Assembly: GCA_907163375.1 (NCBI GenBank)
Contig: CAJQUW010014401.1
Span: forward strand, 1 to 64,000
Reading direction: 5' to 3'
DNA length: 64,000 nt
From: Prostheceraeus crozeri
Taxonomy: Eukaryota; Platyhelminthes; Polycladida; Euryleptidae
Notes under the pieces: model-generated
What the model saw: only the letters and a program-made list of their open reading frames with translations
What the model was told of the DNA's origin: nothing
The model's database searches: none
Shown: piece by piece, positions 33,566 through 44,389 of the stretch
How positions within the stretch are numbered: the stretch's first letter is position 1
How the letters are laid out: every line of letters begins with the position of its first letter
Program-made: the position numbers and the translations under genes

Positions 33566-34462
33566 CTGTCTGAGAGCAACGCTCGAACTAATAACTCTGA
33601 GAGCAACGTTCGAACCTACGCGTCCGAAATGACGAATGACCCAAGCCGCTATGCGTCTGAAATTCATAAAGAATACAGAAGGCCTAAATATTTATTGAAA
33701 GTAAAAGTATTTAATAAAGATGATATTTGGAGTGCTGATCTTATTCATATGCCGAATGAAAGGGACTACAAATACGCATTGACCGTTATAGATTTATATA
33801 CACGATATGCTTGGGTAAAGCCTTTAAAAAATAAAAGTGGTCTATCAGTTAAATATGCGTTTGAAGAAATCTTTAAAGAAAGTAATAGAAAGCCAAGGAA
33901 ATTGTTTGTTGATAAAGGGTCGGAATTTTATAACAGAAACGTTCAGCCACTATTTGAAACAGACGAAAGTCATCGCCAAGGCTCAGTTTATTCAACTGAA
34001 AACGCAGGAAAAACTGTAGTGATAGAAAGATTCAATCGGACGTTAAAAAATAAATTATTCAAGAAATTTACTGAGCAAAGAAATCAGAAATGGTTGAAGA
34101 TATTACCAGGAATTGTAGAAGAGTACAATAATAAAGTTCATTCTGGTATTGAAGAAACTCCAAAGAATGCTTCTGTCGACCCTGATTTGATAAGAAAAAA
34201 AATATTCGAGAATAATAATTTGAATGAGAGTAATCCGAATTTGCAGAAACTTAAGCCGAAATTTAAAATTGGAGATAGAGTTAGAATATTTAAATATAAG
34301 AATAAATTTGAAAAAGGCTTTGTTGGCTATTGGACTAAAGAAATATTTGAAATTTGTAAAATAAATCAAACTTATCCGTTTACTTATGAAATTAAAGATT
34401 TAGATAATGAGGATATCAGAGGCCGTTTTTATCAAAATGAATTACAACGAACTGAGCTTTAG
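33440..34462 (+). CDS. P1 integrase (retroviral/Ginger-like, DDE)
   Basis: 340 residues from the first ATG. The catalytic triad is visible: 'DIWSADLIHM' (D1, about residue 97), 'KLFVDKGSEFYN' (D2, about 157) and 'VVIERFNRTLKNKL' (E, about 195). The C-terminal 'FKIGDRVRIFKYKNKFEKGF' is the SH3-like domain; unlike P2 there is no chromodomain. The frame is open upstream to 33248 and includes the phospholipase domain, joined by a linker (33557-33665) made largely of mini-hairpins. The usual integrase N-terminal region is thus reduced or replaced. It generates the 6-bp target duplication seen around P1. Confidence 0.9.
   Translation: MIQELDSIQNPTFREKIERMFVKKALQAKILFGQGLNETTAKLSESNARTNNSESNVRTYASEMTNDPSRYASEIHKEYRRPKYLLKVKVFNKDDIWSADLIHMPNERDYKYALTVIDLYTRYAWVKPLKNKSGLSVKYAFEEIFKESNRKPRKLFVDKGSEFYNRNVQPLFETDESHRQGSVYSTENAGKTVVIERFNRTLKNKLFKKFTEQRNQKWLKILPGIVEEYNNKVHSGIEETPKNASVDPDLIRKKIFENNNLNESNPNLQKLKPKFKIGDRVRIFKYKNKFEKGFVGYWTKEIFEICKINQTYPFTYEIKDLDNEDIRGRFYQNELQRTEL
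33557..33617. repeat. mini-hairpins forming the phospholipase-integrase linker
   Basis: acagc-aaa-gctgt followed by two copies of gagagcaacg(c/t)tcgaac. They encode 'TTAKLSESNARTNNSESNVR', low-complexity sequence between the two domains. Confidence 0.65.
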
Positions 34463-34466
34463 CTTT

Positions 34467-34952
34467 TTAATTATCATTATTATTATTATTATTTTTATTA
34501 TTCAATTCTAACATAATATCAAGAAATGATACTCCTTTTTGTAATTTAAATAAAACATAAAGACATAATTGACCACAGTAAGTAGTTCCCGGTTTTTGAA
34601 TTTGAAATGTATTATAAGTTCCATTTTCAAGTAATTTTTTAACTTCGTTTGTAGGTGGAAGACCGTATGAGTCAAAATAGTAATTATCTCCATTTTTATT
34701 AGACATACCTGCTGACCAATGTACGCCTTTTTCATCTGACGTATGGAGATTGGTTACGAAATTTACAGTTATTGATGGAACTTTGTTCCGGGAACTGAAG
34801 GTTCCTGTTGGCTTATTTTTTAGGAATTGTAATTCGTCTCTCATTAGAACATGAAAATTCTTTATTCCTAATTCATTTGCGATTTTCTTTAGGTCGAAAT
34901 TTGTCGTAGTTTGCGTTCCATATAATTTAAAAAACTTATTTATGTTGCTCAT
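34467..34952 (-). CDS. P1 adenain-like cysteine protease (Ulp1/C5 type)
   Basis: 161 residues. Catalytic residues in family order: His78 in 'KGVHWSAGM', Asp94 in 'YYFDSYG', Cys126 in 'TTYCGQLCLYVL'. This protease matures capsid precursors in Polintons and adenoviruses, probably cutting at Gly-Gly sites in the small virion proteins. The C-terminus is a poly-N tail. A mini-hairpin pair (34777-34807) encodes 'PTGTFSSRNKV' near residue 48-58 without disrupting the frame. It converges on the integrase gene, with only 4 bp between stop codons. Confidence 0.9.
   Translation of the reverse strand: MSNINKFFKLYGTQTTTNFDLKKIANELGIKNFHVLMRDELQFLKNKPTGTFSSRNKVPSITVNFVTNLHTSDEKGVHWSAGMSNKNGDNYYFDSYGLPPTNEVKKLLENGTYNTFQIQKPGTTYCGQLCLYVLFKLQKGVSFLDIMLELNNKNNNNNNDN
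34777..34807. repeat. mini-hairpin pair inside the protease gene
   Basis: ggaac-ttt-gttcc then ggaac-tgaa-ggttcc. In frame, located in a loop before the catalytic His. Confidence 0.75.
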
Positions 34953-35005
34953 TTTATAATAAAAAAATTTCTTAAGGGACCCCTAGAAGACAGAAGGGAG
35001 GGGGT

Positions 35006-35076
35006 AGCAGAACTACGTTCATATGATATTGAAGGATATATTCTTGCTGTTTCTTCAACTTTTGTTTCTTCCACTT
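35006..35076 (-). repeat. inverted partial copy of the 19415 gene start
   Basis: Minus-strand translation reads 'EETARIYPSISYERSS', identical to residues 2-17 of the membrane protein at 19415, and is contiguous with the right terminal repeat. It shows that the terminal repeats once extended into this gene. Confidence 0.85.
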
Positions 35077-35532
35077 TTAAAGAAATATTTTTAGACACAT
35101 GATATATTTTAAAAACCTGAAAAACGTCTAAACTCATGAATTTGAAATTCTCAACTTTTATGATTTTCGGTGTCCTGGAACGGTCATGATTTTGGCGGGG
35201 GGTGAAAATCGAACCGAAGGTTCTAGGGCTTCGCCCGATTGTATTTCTCAAATTTTGAGATTTTGAAAAATTTGAAAATTGGGTATTTTTAAAAACGCCC
35301 AAATTTGTGAATTTAGGTCTTCATCACCTGAAAAAGGGTTCAAATTCATGAATTTATGTCGTTTTTAAAAAGTACCATTTTTGAAAAAATGGTACTTTTT
35401 GAATGGACTAAATCCATGTATTTAGGTCTTAAAAACCTGAAAAAGGGTCTAAATTCATGAATTTATGTCGTTTTTAAAGATACTATTTTTTTGAATTTTA
35501 TGGTGTCCTGGAACGGTCTTTTGCCCATTACT
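35077..35532 (-). repeat. P1 right terminal inverted repeat
   Basis: 456 bp inverted relative to 16997-17645, with the same hairpin at about 35215-35244. Homology to the left side continues inward: 35006-35076 matches the start of the membrane-protein gene at 19413-19472, not the sequence next to the left repeat. Confidence 0.95.
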
Positions 35533-35538
35533 TGCAAA
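35533..35538. repeat. P1 target-site duplication, right
   Basis: tgcaaa, identical to 16991-16996. Confidence 0.95.
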
Positions 35539-35579
35539 CGGTTGTGGTCAAAACACAGCGTGATTGCATGTTAACAGAA

Positions 35580-36582
35580 TGGTGACTGTCGAAGGTCATA
35601 TTGAAGTTGTTCTTCTTATGGCAAAATTTGATTCAGTGACATTAGTTGAAAGACATCTTAGAAATGAAGAGGTATCAAGCATTCCGACTCGTACGACCAT
35701 GAGATCAATCTTCAACAATTTAAGGAGACTGGTTCAGTTTTGGACGCACCCCGATGTGTTAGACCTCGCCGCTCTGACGACAAGATCGACGAAATTAAAG
35801 ACATGTTCGAAGAAGAGATATCCTTCTATGACGATCCGGCAAGCAGCTGCAGTTGCTGACACTTCCTTCTCTACGGTTCGGAACGTGTTGCGGGACGATT
35901 TGAAGATGAAACTGTATAGACTTTCATTTTTTCAGCAACTGTTCGCCGATGATGAAGCCGCGATAGCAACCATGTGCAGTGAATTCCAACGACTGATTGC
36001 CGCCGATGAGAATTTTTTGAGCAGACCATGTTTCTCTGACGAGGCTACGTTCCATCTAAGTGGACGAGTCAACCGTCATAATTGTGTGACATGGGATTCG
36101 GGCAATCCTCATACTGTTCAACAAGCACCGATCAAGTCTCCCGGAATTACTGTTTGGTGCGGTTCATTCTGTAATGAAGTCATAGATCCTTTTTTCTCTG
36201 ATTCGACTGTGACCTCCAAGTCGTACAAAAACATGTTAGTGGACTTCTTCACTCCTCAAAACTGAAAATTAGAAGAAAATTTTTTACGACCATCTTTCAG
36301 CAGGATGGAGTCCTTCCCTATTGGTCCCTCGAGGTTAGATCTCTATTGCACCAAAAGTTCCCAAGAAGGTGGATTGGAAGAGACGGTCCATTCCACTGGG
36401 CTGCTCGCAGTCATGATTTGACTCCTCTTGACTTTTACTTTTGGGGAGCTGTCAAACACAAAATGTATCATAGACAACCAGCAAGTCTGGTAAAATTACG
36501 AAATTTTACCATCGAAGAAATCTCTCAGATTTCATCACAAAAAATTTCTGCTGAGTTCAATAGTTTTGAAAGCCGGTAAGTC
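35580..36582 (+). pseudogene. frameshifted IS630/mariner transposase of the outer element
   Basis: The main frame begins 'MVTVEGHIEVVLLMAKF' and includes a helix-turn-helix ('MTIRQAAAVADTSFSTVRNVL'-type, near 35830) and the first catalytic block 'CFSDEATFHLSGRVNRHN' near 36030. The frame closes at 36265. The second block, 'QQDGVLPY' type, lies near 36300 in another frame, and the third, 'SHDLTPLDFYFWGAV', near 36410 in the frame ending 36579. At least one frameshift therefore separates the catalytic residues. Polinton 1 sits in the 5' untranslated part of this element, not in the transposase. Confidence 0.8.
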
Positions 36583-36845
36583 CTGCACGAGATAATGTAG
36601 ACAATGTATTGATTTAAATTTTGTGATGATCTCATTTTAATGATAAAAATTATTGGAAGACAATTGACGTTTTTTGCATAGTAAATACAGATAAAATTCT
36701 ATGCTAATCATTACGGAAATGCATTATAATCAATATACCATATAAAAGCTTCATGTACATTTTGGTGCAAAATAATTGGCGATCCGATAAATGCAGCGCC
36801 CGTGACATTGATTTAAAACCAGATAAGGACTTTAAAATCACCCTG

Positions 36846-37010
36846 TATAGTGGCTCATTGAAAAGCTGAGAACTTAAGCTCTCGAATGGTGTGTAGCTTA
36901 TGAATGTAAAATGTGATTGAAAGTCAGGAGAATCGATTGAAGTTTGACGCAATTTAGGTGGTCCGTTTTTTTATGATCAACTGTGTAGAAGCTCGTAAGC
37001 ATGTTCCATT
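36846..37010 (-). repeat. dispersed repeat copy 2, proximal part
   Basis: The reverse complement starts like 9365 ('agttgatcataaaaa', 'ggaccacc', 'caatcgatt', 'gactttcaatc', 'ttctcagctttt') and ends at the TA beside the outer mariner's right terminus. Confidence 0.65.
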
Positions 37011-39530
37011 TCCGACTATCATGATGGAATTAGCTTCAAGCATTGCATGCATATCAGAGCAAGTGCGGAAAACAGATATCTTGGATGTACGGGGCTAAAA
37101 GATGCACTAAAATGTTGTTTCTTTAACAGTTATTAGAAAAATCAAGTCAAAAATGCCTCAACATCAAGAAGACAAAGAAACATAGGATTGACAGAACTGG
37201 TGGCGGTGTGCTATGTTATGTCTCATGTGCTGCTCCCATTTCACCAATTGACGAATTCGATGACGATCATGTGCACCTATGGCTTTCAATGCAATTAGTC
37301 CGCCTGATGGAAGCACTCGTATGAAACCTTTGTGTTCTGGACAGATGCAGTAGCTCCCTTATACTACTATATTTCAAACTTTTTGTAGAGCTCTGTTTTT
37401 GTGCTTTGATGAACTATTGTTGAACTTTCCTTTATGTATTACAATCAGCTATGGCTGTTTAATCCAAATAAATGCATATCATCATCATAAGAAGGGTAGC
37501 ACCGGTGAATGCTGCTACATGGCTAAGTCAGGATAAATAAAAGCAGAGCAGCCTATTGTGCAGTCCATCAGCCTGTTCATAGGGATGCTCAGTGATATTG
37601 TTTGGATATGATGAAATAGATCTATACATACAGTAAGTGCCCAAGCCGACCTGATGTATCATTGTAGTACGAAGCACCGCGTCTGTGGATACCGCTGAAC
37701 TTATTGCTTAGAAGTCTGAGTACATCCTTCTATCCTAATTAGATAGTAGGCCTGCTATCCTACTTAGGATGGAAATGATGTTCTAAAACTTCTTAGGATA
37801 TCCTAAAAATCGCTCTATCACAAAGGAGTTGTTCAGCATTTTTACATGCTATGGGAAGAGAGTACGCTGTCTCTTTGACGCAGCACTAAAAGTGGCACAT
37901 TCTGCATAATTTCATTATGGCATATTTCTGCAATTCTCATGATTCAATTCAAAATTCTGTATTTTGCTTCACAGAAGCGGTGAACGCATTGACAAATTCT
38001 ATGCATATTTACACATGATATAAAATATTAATCGAAGTGTAAAGAGAGAGTGCACAGATCAGTCATTTACAATATTCAATAAAAGAATTTAAAAAACGCT
38101 TAGTCTTGGTCGTAGGTCGTTTCAAAGCACATCGATTTCGACACATCACTGCAGCTCGCTCATCAAAGAAAATTCTCAATGGGTGGTCCTCAAATTTCAA
38201 CACTTCTTTGAACAAATTAGTACACTGCTTGTCGGCAACTTCTAATAGAGACGGACGCTTAAGACCAGAGACCGAGTCACCAATAATTTTAAAGACTCTT
38301 CTCTCAAGTCGAAGAAGCCTGTTGCACAGATAGTTAGGAATATTGCAAAATAATCCTAATCACATCAACATAATCAAGCTTGATTATTCATATTAACTAA
38401 AGAAATTGAAACTCACGATTCTTCGATTTTTAATAATTTCTATCACCAAAATAGTGCACTAAACTAGTTTTTCCAAATTAAGTGGATTGAGTCTCTCAAA
38501 AATAGAATTTAGAAACGAGCAAGTGGTATGTGCTCAGCTAACTTCAAGCGGCGATTAGCAAAAGCTAATGTAATTTTCAACGAAGAACTACAAGTGAACT
38601 TTATACACATGGGTAAATTTTTAGAAGCTTGATGCTACAGTCCAGTTTAGAGAATTGGAAGAACAAATGTTGCAAATGCAGTTATTTATGCTTTCATTGA
38701 ATGGACTTTTGATGATTTTCCAGGTATATATATATATATATCATTCACGTATTACGTTAGGTAAATGGTGCTGGGCTTCCCAAACAGTTAAGACTAAGAA
38801 CGTCAATAACACATCTGAATACATCAAAAACACATATAGAGAGATGTAAATACACAAATCAATGTCATGACAATCAATCTGAACCAAAGCTCGCAGAAAT
38901 TTTCTGACAAATAAATATCTAGTAGTTTTTAGATCAACAAACGTAGAATTTTCTTTAAAAATCTAACTTTCAAAAGGCTGGCACCAAAGGTGAAATAAAT
39001 AACCTGTGCCTTCAAATACGCATGTCATTATTCTATATCAGTCAGGTAAAATATTTCATGTCAAAGTAAAATATCAGTCCCATCAAAGTACAACTAAATT
39101 TGATTTTATACTTTAAGACAGAACCAGATACAAAAACATTAATGTTTAAAGTGACTAGGACAGCCTCTCTTTTCGTAGCTCAGTTTCACTCCTACTCGGG
39201 CAATTTGCGAGATATTACGTGCATAGTAAGCACTTAGTTTTAAAAGCCTTGAAAGCTATTGTACTAAGGATAGCATTCAGTAATTTAAAGATGCGATCAG
39301 TGAATGAATGAGTCATTCTTACAACATGATCATTCATAAAGTCTAAAGTCTTATTGAATACCAAACGTAATAAGACCCATTTAATGAAGTCTCTGGCCAT
39401 CAGCGAATCAAAATCCATTGAATCACAATGAGATGAACTCGAATGATGTTATAAATGAACTCAACGAAGGTGTGGTCAATTCTTACAATACACCACTTCG
39501 TCATTAATCTTTCCAAACCGTAAATAGTGC
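37011..39530. other. gene-free stretch
   Basis: No gene is supported. Minor items: a possible LINE 3' end with a short (ATC) tail near 37465-37485, clustered 'tatcctaa/ttaggata' words at 37730-37810, and a TA run at 38725-38742. The sequence upstream of the transporter contains no recognisable promoter element. Confidence 0.45.
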
Positions 39531-40904
39531 ATGTTCTGTTTGAACAAACACTGTAAAACGGAGATTGTCTGTGTTGAAATGTCTGCATTTTGTTCATTTC
39601 GAAAAAATATTAATTGGTTAATTTTTGTGGTTTCATTAACTTTATTTATTGAATCGTTTTTGTGGAATTTTATATTTTCATTTCAACCCATATATTTATG
39701 GGATTTCGGAGTGAAATGGAGAGCTATGTTAAATTGCTCTGACGTGGATGACTGTAAAGACTATCGGTACGATAGGTTCTCGAATATTGCAGCCTTCTCA
39801 TGCTTGGTATTCACTGCTGGATATCTGATGCAGTTAATAGTCTTTCTTCTTGCTCGGCATATTCCCTATACTACAGCTACGTCAACTATAGTGATGTTCA
39901 TTGGTACACTGTTGGTTGTTGGTGCATTTGCCGCACTATTGGCTTTTAATGCCAGTGTTTTCAAATTCTCGATAAGTCGAGTTCTACATGGTGCTGGGTC
40001 TACGCTAGTCATTGGAAGTGGACTTTCCAGGCTGTCTATTGCAATCAAAGATGACAAAACCCGACAAATAGCGTTTAGCTTTACAACATTGGGAATGACA
40101 GCGGGTATTGTTGCAGGACCAGTGCTTGGGGGAATTGTCTACACTATCAAAAGTGACGTGATTTTGATAGTATTGATATACGGTCCCATTCTCATTGAAA
40201 TCATCATACAACCAACGATTATGGGTTGTGACAAAGAAACAAAGGAGGTTGAACCCCCATCACCTAAATGGTCTTTGATATTACATCGCGAAGTATTTAT
40301 CGGCCTCATTTCAAACATTTTGACAACAGCATGTATTGTTGTTGTGAATATTACAATACCTCTATGGATTCTCCATTTTGATGTTTCCATACACCCCTGG
40401 CTTGTGGGATTGATATTTCTGCCTGGAGCCCTTGGCAATACACTAACGAGCTTTTTATCGTCATGCATCTCCAGTAGAATTGGACAATGCTCGGCAATCA
40501 CAGCTTCACTAGCTTCAATAGCTCTCTCCCTTTTTTCAATGCCGTACATACATCGCTTCAGCCTTAATTTGTACTTTCTACCAATGGCTTGTATTGGCCT
40601 TGGACAGGGTTTCATATCGAGCTTGATTGTACAAATGTTAGGAAAGCATTTATCAAACACTGAGAGTGAGCCGGAGTCAACATTCTTTCTATTTATTGAA
40701 GTTGCTGAAAAATTAGGATGTGTGCTGGGACCTGGTTTGTGTGCTATCTTGCTTTTGTTCGTTCGCTTTGAGATTCTGATGATAGTATTTGCGTCCCTTC
40801 TGTCGGTGGTCATACCTTTTCAATTATTTCTGTCTCAGAGTTCTATGAATCCACAAGGAGAATCTGAAAAATTGTTGCAAAGAAGCAGCTTAAGTGATAC
40901 ATAA
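39531..40904 (+). CDS. MFS transporter, SLC18 (vesicular amine transporter)-like
   Basis: 457 residues with about twelve hydrophobic helices. The N-terminal 'RKNINWLIFVVSLTLFIES' helix and luminal loop, 'RVLHGAGSTLVIGSGLSRLS' (about residues 150-170), 'LGMTAGIVAGPVLGGIVYTI' (about 190-210), and the second-half 'HPWLVGLIFLPGALGNTL' are laid out like the DHA1/SLC18 branch of proton-driven transporters. The acidic residue of helix 1 is Glu here rather than Asp. It has no introns, unlike the spliced gene at 61290, so a retrocopy is possible. Either Met1 or Met17 (39579) could be the start. An AATAAA lies at 41002, about 100 bp after the stop. The substrate is unknown. Confidence 0.75.
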   Translation: MFCLNKHCKTEIVCVEMSAFCSFRKNINWLIFVVSLTLFIESFLWNFIFSFQPIYLWDFGVKWRAMLNCSDVDDCKDYRYDRFSNIAAFSCLVFTAGYLMQLIVFLLARHIPYTTATSTIVMFIGTLLVVGAFAALLAFNASVFKFSISRVLHGAGSTLVIGSGLSRLSIAIKDDKTRQIAFSFTTLGMTAGIVAGPVLGGIVYTIKSDVILIVLIYGPILIEIIIQPTIMGCDKETKEVEPPSPKWSLILHREVFIGLISNILTTACIVVVNITIPLWILHFDVSIHPWLVGLIFLPGALGNTLTSFLSSCISSRIGQCSAITASLASIALSLFSMPYIHRFSLNLYFLPMACIGLGQGFISSLIVQMLGKHLSNTESEPESTFFLFIEVAEKLGCVLGPGLCAILLLFVRFEILMIVFASLLSVVIPFQLFLSQSSMNPQGESEKLLQRSSLSDT

Positions 40905-43650
40905 TGAATTGAAGTCGTAGTTGACCAGGTGACGGGAGATCATCTTTCTGAGAAAGTTATGCAAGGTAATTAAAACTCCCCTTTTTAGTTTAGGCCAATA
41001 TAATAAAGTTAAAGTTAAAAGTATGGCAGACAGGCCTTCGACGTCCAGCGCCTTCAATGGTCGATGTTTGGATGGCCTATGAATTGAAGTCATTCAATAT
41101 TTTGAAGTACATGAGTTTGCTCGTGATCAGCTCGGTAAATCGTTGAGCCTGTAGTTCCGGAGGAACTTCATTGAAGAAAGATAGAGCCAAATCTCATTAT
41201 CGATAGCGTATATAGAAGCACACAGTTCATACGAGATGTTTTCTTGTGTGTACCTTCAAGCCCCGAATTTCGTAAAAACACCTAAGAATGAGGCTGAGGA
41301 TATTTTTCGATAATCAACAGTATTCTTTTGATAAGAGGGTCGCTCAAGCTTCAATGCATTGTATTTAAAGGGTTTTGCCTTTCTTCCGAAGAAACTGAAT
41401 AAGTTAATGTTGTAGCGATCTGGAAGTCAAAAACGAAGTATAGGCAAACGAAATTTGTTTTTAATGCAAAGTTTCCATCAAAAAATATCACATTTTCCGC
41501 ACAAATAGTTTTGAAGAACATTTAACAATTTTCTCAAGAAGAATTTGAATTCTGGTTTCAGCATAGGACAAGAGATAGAATTTCGGGACATAACTTGCAC
41601 AAATTTTTATCATTTAAAATTTGTGGCACAACTGGTGCAAGTGTGCTGCAGTTTACTTCTACAGACCGCCACAAATGTTTTTGAACTACATAGAGACATA
41701 GGAAATCCAACTGTTTGAACAGGAGGCAATTCAGAAAACACCACCAGAAAATTAAAAATGCTCCATTGACTAGATTTTCCTAGATTTTGATGCTAATCAG
41801 AAAGATAAATAAGACAAAAATCTCTGCAAAATGAGCCCTCTCTTGAAACGAAAATGAAGCCCACCCTTGCAATTTGTGATGGTTTGAGATGTATATTGCT
41901 TATACACTAAAGTCCGTTGCTTTAAGTTTATCTGTATTCATTAAGATTCACCTTTCTGTGCTATTATTGTGTCATTCTGACGACAACTGTCAATGAGACC
42001 GAGTGAATTCAGGTTGAAAAAATTTCCATGATGAACTTCCGTGCTCTCAAAGCGTGAAAAAAGTAAATAAATGTCTTTGAAAATTAAAATAAGAAACAAA
42101 AAGTTTTAATAAATATTTTGCCGCAAACTGTCATCGATTGACACGCAAATACATGCATTGGTGACTTGGCATAAAATTTCATGTAATTTTGAACAATACA
42201 TAGGGAATCAAACAGAAAGCCGAATCGCAAAGATGACATTTCGAGCGATATTAAGATCATTTTCGAACTATTTCGTGGAGTCAACCATGACCAACCATGG
42301 CCATGAGTTAGCTCTGTCAGTGGATGTTCGATGCGGAATGCTACTAAATGTTAATTATTAAGTAACATAAGGCAAAAAATAATTATGAATTTAAAAGTGA
42401 TATTTGGACTATAGAGTTTATTGTCATCATTTAAATGCCTATCTATAGTACTACTCCATGTAATTCATAGTTTTCGCAACAATGCACCGAACCAAGAAGT
42501 AACTACGCTTCGATTAGCTCTAAAAACAATACATTAAACGATAATGCATTCTTACTGCATTTAAATTATGACTAGCTTACGGGGCGAAAATTTTCGCTAC
42601 AATTTTTTTAAAACCCGTCCACTTAAGCAGTGTTGATTGCTATACTAAAACTAATGATACATTCATGGAAATTCAGTGATGTGGGAAGCATTTGCAGGAG
42701 TTCTTTTAAAGAGAAGGTATATTGTTGAGGTAATTTATTTATCAAGATTGAAGATGGGGTTTTGAATATAGTAAATATCTTGAACAAATCTTTTTTTTTT
42801 GATTTTCAGTAGATCAGTAGATATAGGAAGAGAAGCAAGTACAAAACTACGGCGGGCGCATGTCAATCAAACTTGCATTGAATTAAAGATGAGCAGTTTG
42901 CTTCATATCGATGATCTGCTTCGTCATCAGGCAATAAATAGTAAAATATATAGTAATATATATACAATAATAAAATGAAGAAAATTGACAGTATCAATAT
43001 CGACATGACATGGAAATTTGAGAGATCTGATCAAATTCACACGCTGACGACGTCAAAACACTACCTGCGTTGCGAATTTTCTTGTATTGTACACCTACAC
43101 GTTGAAACCATGGCGTGAACAGACACATGCAGCATGTTCTTTGTTTTTGAAGTCATTTTATTATTTTAGATTTGTTCAAATGATGACATGCTTTTGCATG
43201 TATAAAATCTGACTATGCTAATTAATGAATATTGGCTTTGACGACATGGTGCCAGTTTCTCAAGTATCATCTGCTGGAGTTTAGATTAATTTGATGGTCA
43301 CTCATCATACAATAAAGTTTGCTAATTCATGGTGAATCCCTGTAATATCAAATGAATCTCTGCATTAAATGGGGAGAAAGAACAGCTATTTTGTATTAAC
43401 CCAAATATTTAAACATGGATTTTGTGTTTGCGTTTTCAAAATTGTGTTTTGAAACGTGTTTTTAAGACAAGAAATAGCTTTGAACTAGGCCTGCTTCGAA
43501 CCCTAGGTGAGAATTTAATAACTGATTAGTATGTAAAATAAAAATTATGCGCATGCAGGCTAGTTGATGGGCACATGAAATTTACATTCTCAGCTAAGCA
43601 GGTTTGGTACTTCTATTCTTCCCCCACCCCACTCACACACTTGGGTCACA
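40905..43650. other. gene-free stretch
   Basis: After the transporter's polyadenylation signal there is no supported gene or clear repeat; sequence is AT-rich and contains only short open frames. Confidence 0.5.
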
Positions 43651-43803
43651 TAGGTAAGTCACATTGTTTGGCAAGTTTTTTCAATTTGCGATTACAGCGA
43701 TCGCTGACATAATTCAGTTTACATGCGACGTTCTTTTGACTGGTGTTCCTACATGTATGTTTACTTTTATTTTTCTGTTTAATTTTGGAGATATCGCTAG
43801 AGG
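43651..43803 (+). repeat. long inverted repeat, left arm
   Basis: About 153 bp, from 'taggtaagtcacattgttt' to 'ggagatatcgctagagg', mirrored at 44110-44262 with few mismatches. The ~306-bp spacer encodes nothing convincing. Confidence 0.85.
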
Positions 43804-44109
43804 AAATCGCTCTCTACAGTGAATTTTACATCATCAGAACTCTTCATTCACTGTAGAGATACATAAAAACTAATTTTCTCAACTTTCTAAACAATAGCCT
43901 TGAAATATAAAATGGTCATTTAAACCACAAGTGGTTTGTCAAGAGTCATCACTCGGATATATCCCTCAACAAAAATAGTTGGATGCCGAATCATATTAAA
44001 ACTAACTACCCCAAAAATAGCATTAACTGCGTCACCAATCGGTTTTTTAAGTAAATCAGAACAAAACGAATCTTTAAAAACCCTCACCACCGCTTTAGGC
44101 AAAATGGTT

Positions 44110-44262
44110 TCTCTAGCGATATCTCCAAAATTAAACAGAAAAATAAAAGCAAACATACATGTAGGAACGCCAGTCAAAAGAGCTTCGCATGTAAACTGAA
44201 TTATTTCAGCGATCGCTGTAATCGCAAATTAAAAAAACTTGACAAACAATGTGACTTACCTA
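44110..44262 (-). repeat. long inverted repeat, right arm
   Basis: Inverted copy of 43651-43803. The reading frames at 43920-44199 on both strands are by-products of this palindrome. It abuts the Penelope remnant. Confidence 0.85.
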
Positions 44263-44389
44263 TTCGAATAGTTAATAGGCTAGGTCCTACTATATCCCAA
44301 GTCACCAACACTAAAAAGCAAGACAGAAAGCACGAGGATTGTACCATCTGCACTAAACTACCTAAAAGTGTTCTAGCTCTGACCGGTTT

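Larger units (their letters stand above)
16997..35532 (+). mobile_element. Polinton/Maverick element P1 (18.5 kb)
   Basis: Both ends read 5'-AGTAATGGGC inward, i.e. AG...CT termini, and are flanked by the perfect 6-bp duplication tgcaaa (16991-16996 and 35533-35538), the hallmark of Polinton integration. It encodes the family's core set: integrase, protein-primed PolB, packaging ATPase, adenain-like protease, penton and double-jelly-roll capsid proteins. PolB is broken, and the phospholipase/integrase region has a frameshift. The DNA is very AT-rich and interrupted by GC-rich mini-hairpins absent from P2. Confidence 0.97.
16568..36845 (+). mobile_element. outer mariner-like element, split by Polinton 1
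   Basis: About 140-bp inverted ends: left 16568 onward ('gtgattttaaagtcctta', 'ttatcggatcgccaattattt', 'gtggtatattgatta') and right ending 36845 (same words inverted, finishing CACCCTG), each next to TA. Without the 18,542 bp of Polinton plus duplication the element is about 1.7 kb, a normal mariner length. The transposase remnant is at 35580-36582. The left terminus is slightly degraded compared with the right. Confidence 0.85.

Noticed and set aside
43920..44199. Open frames on both strands with protein-like composition
   Set aside because: They sit within the long inverted repeat and its spacer and show no domain or conserved motif.
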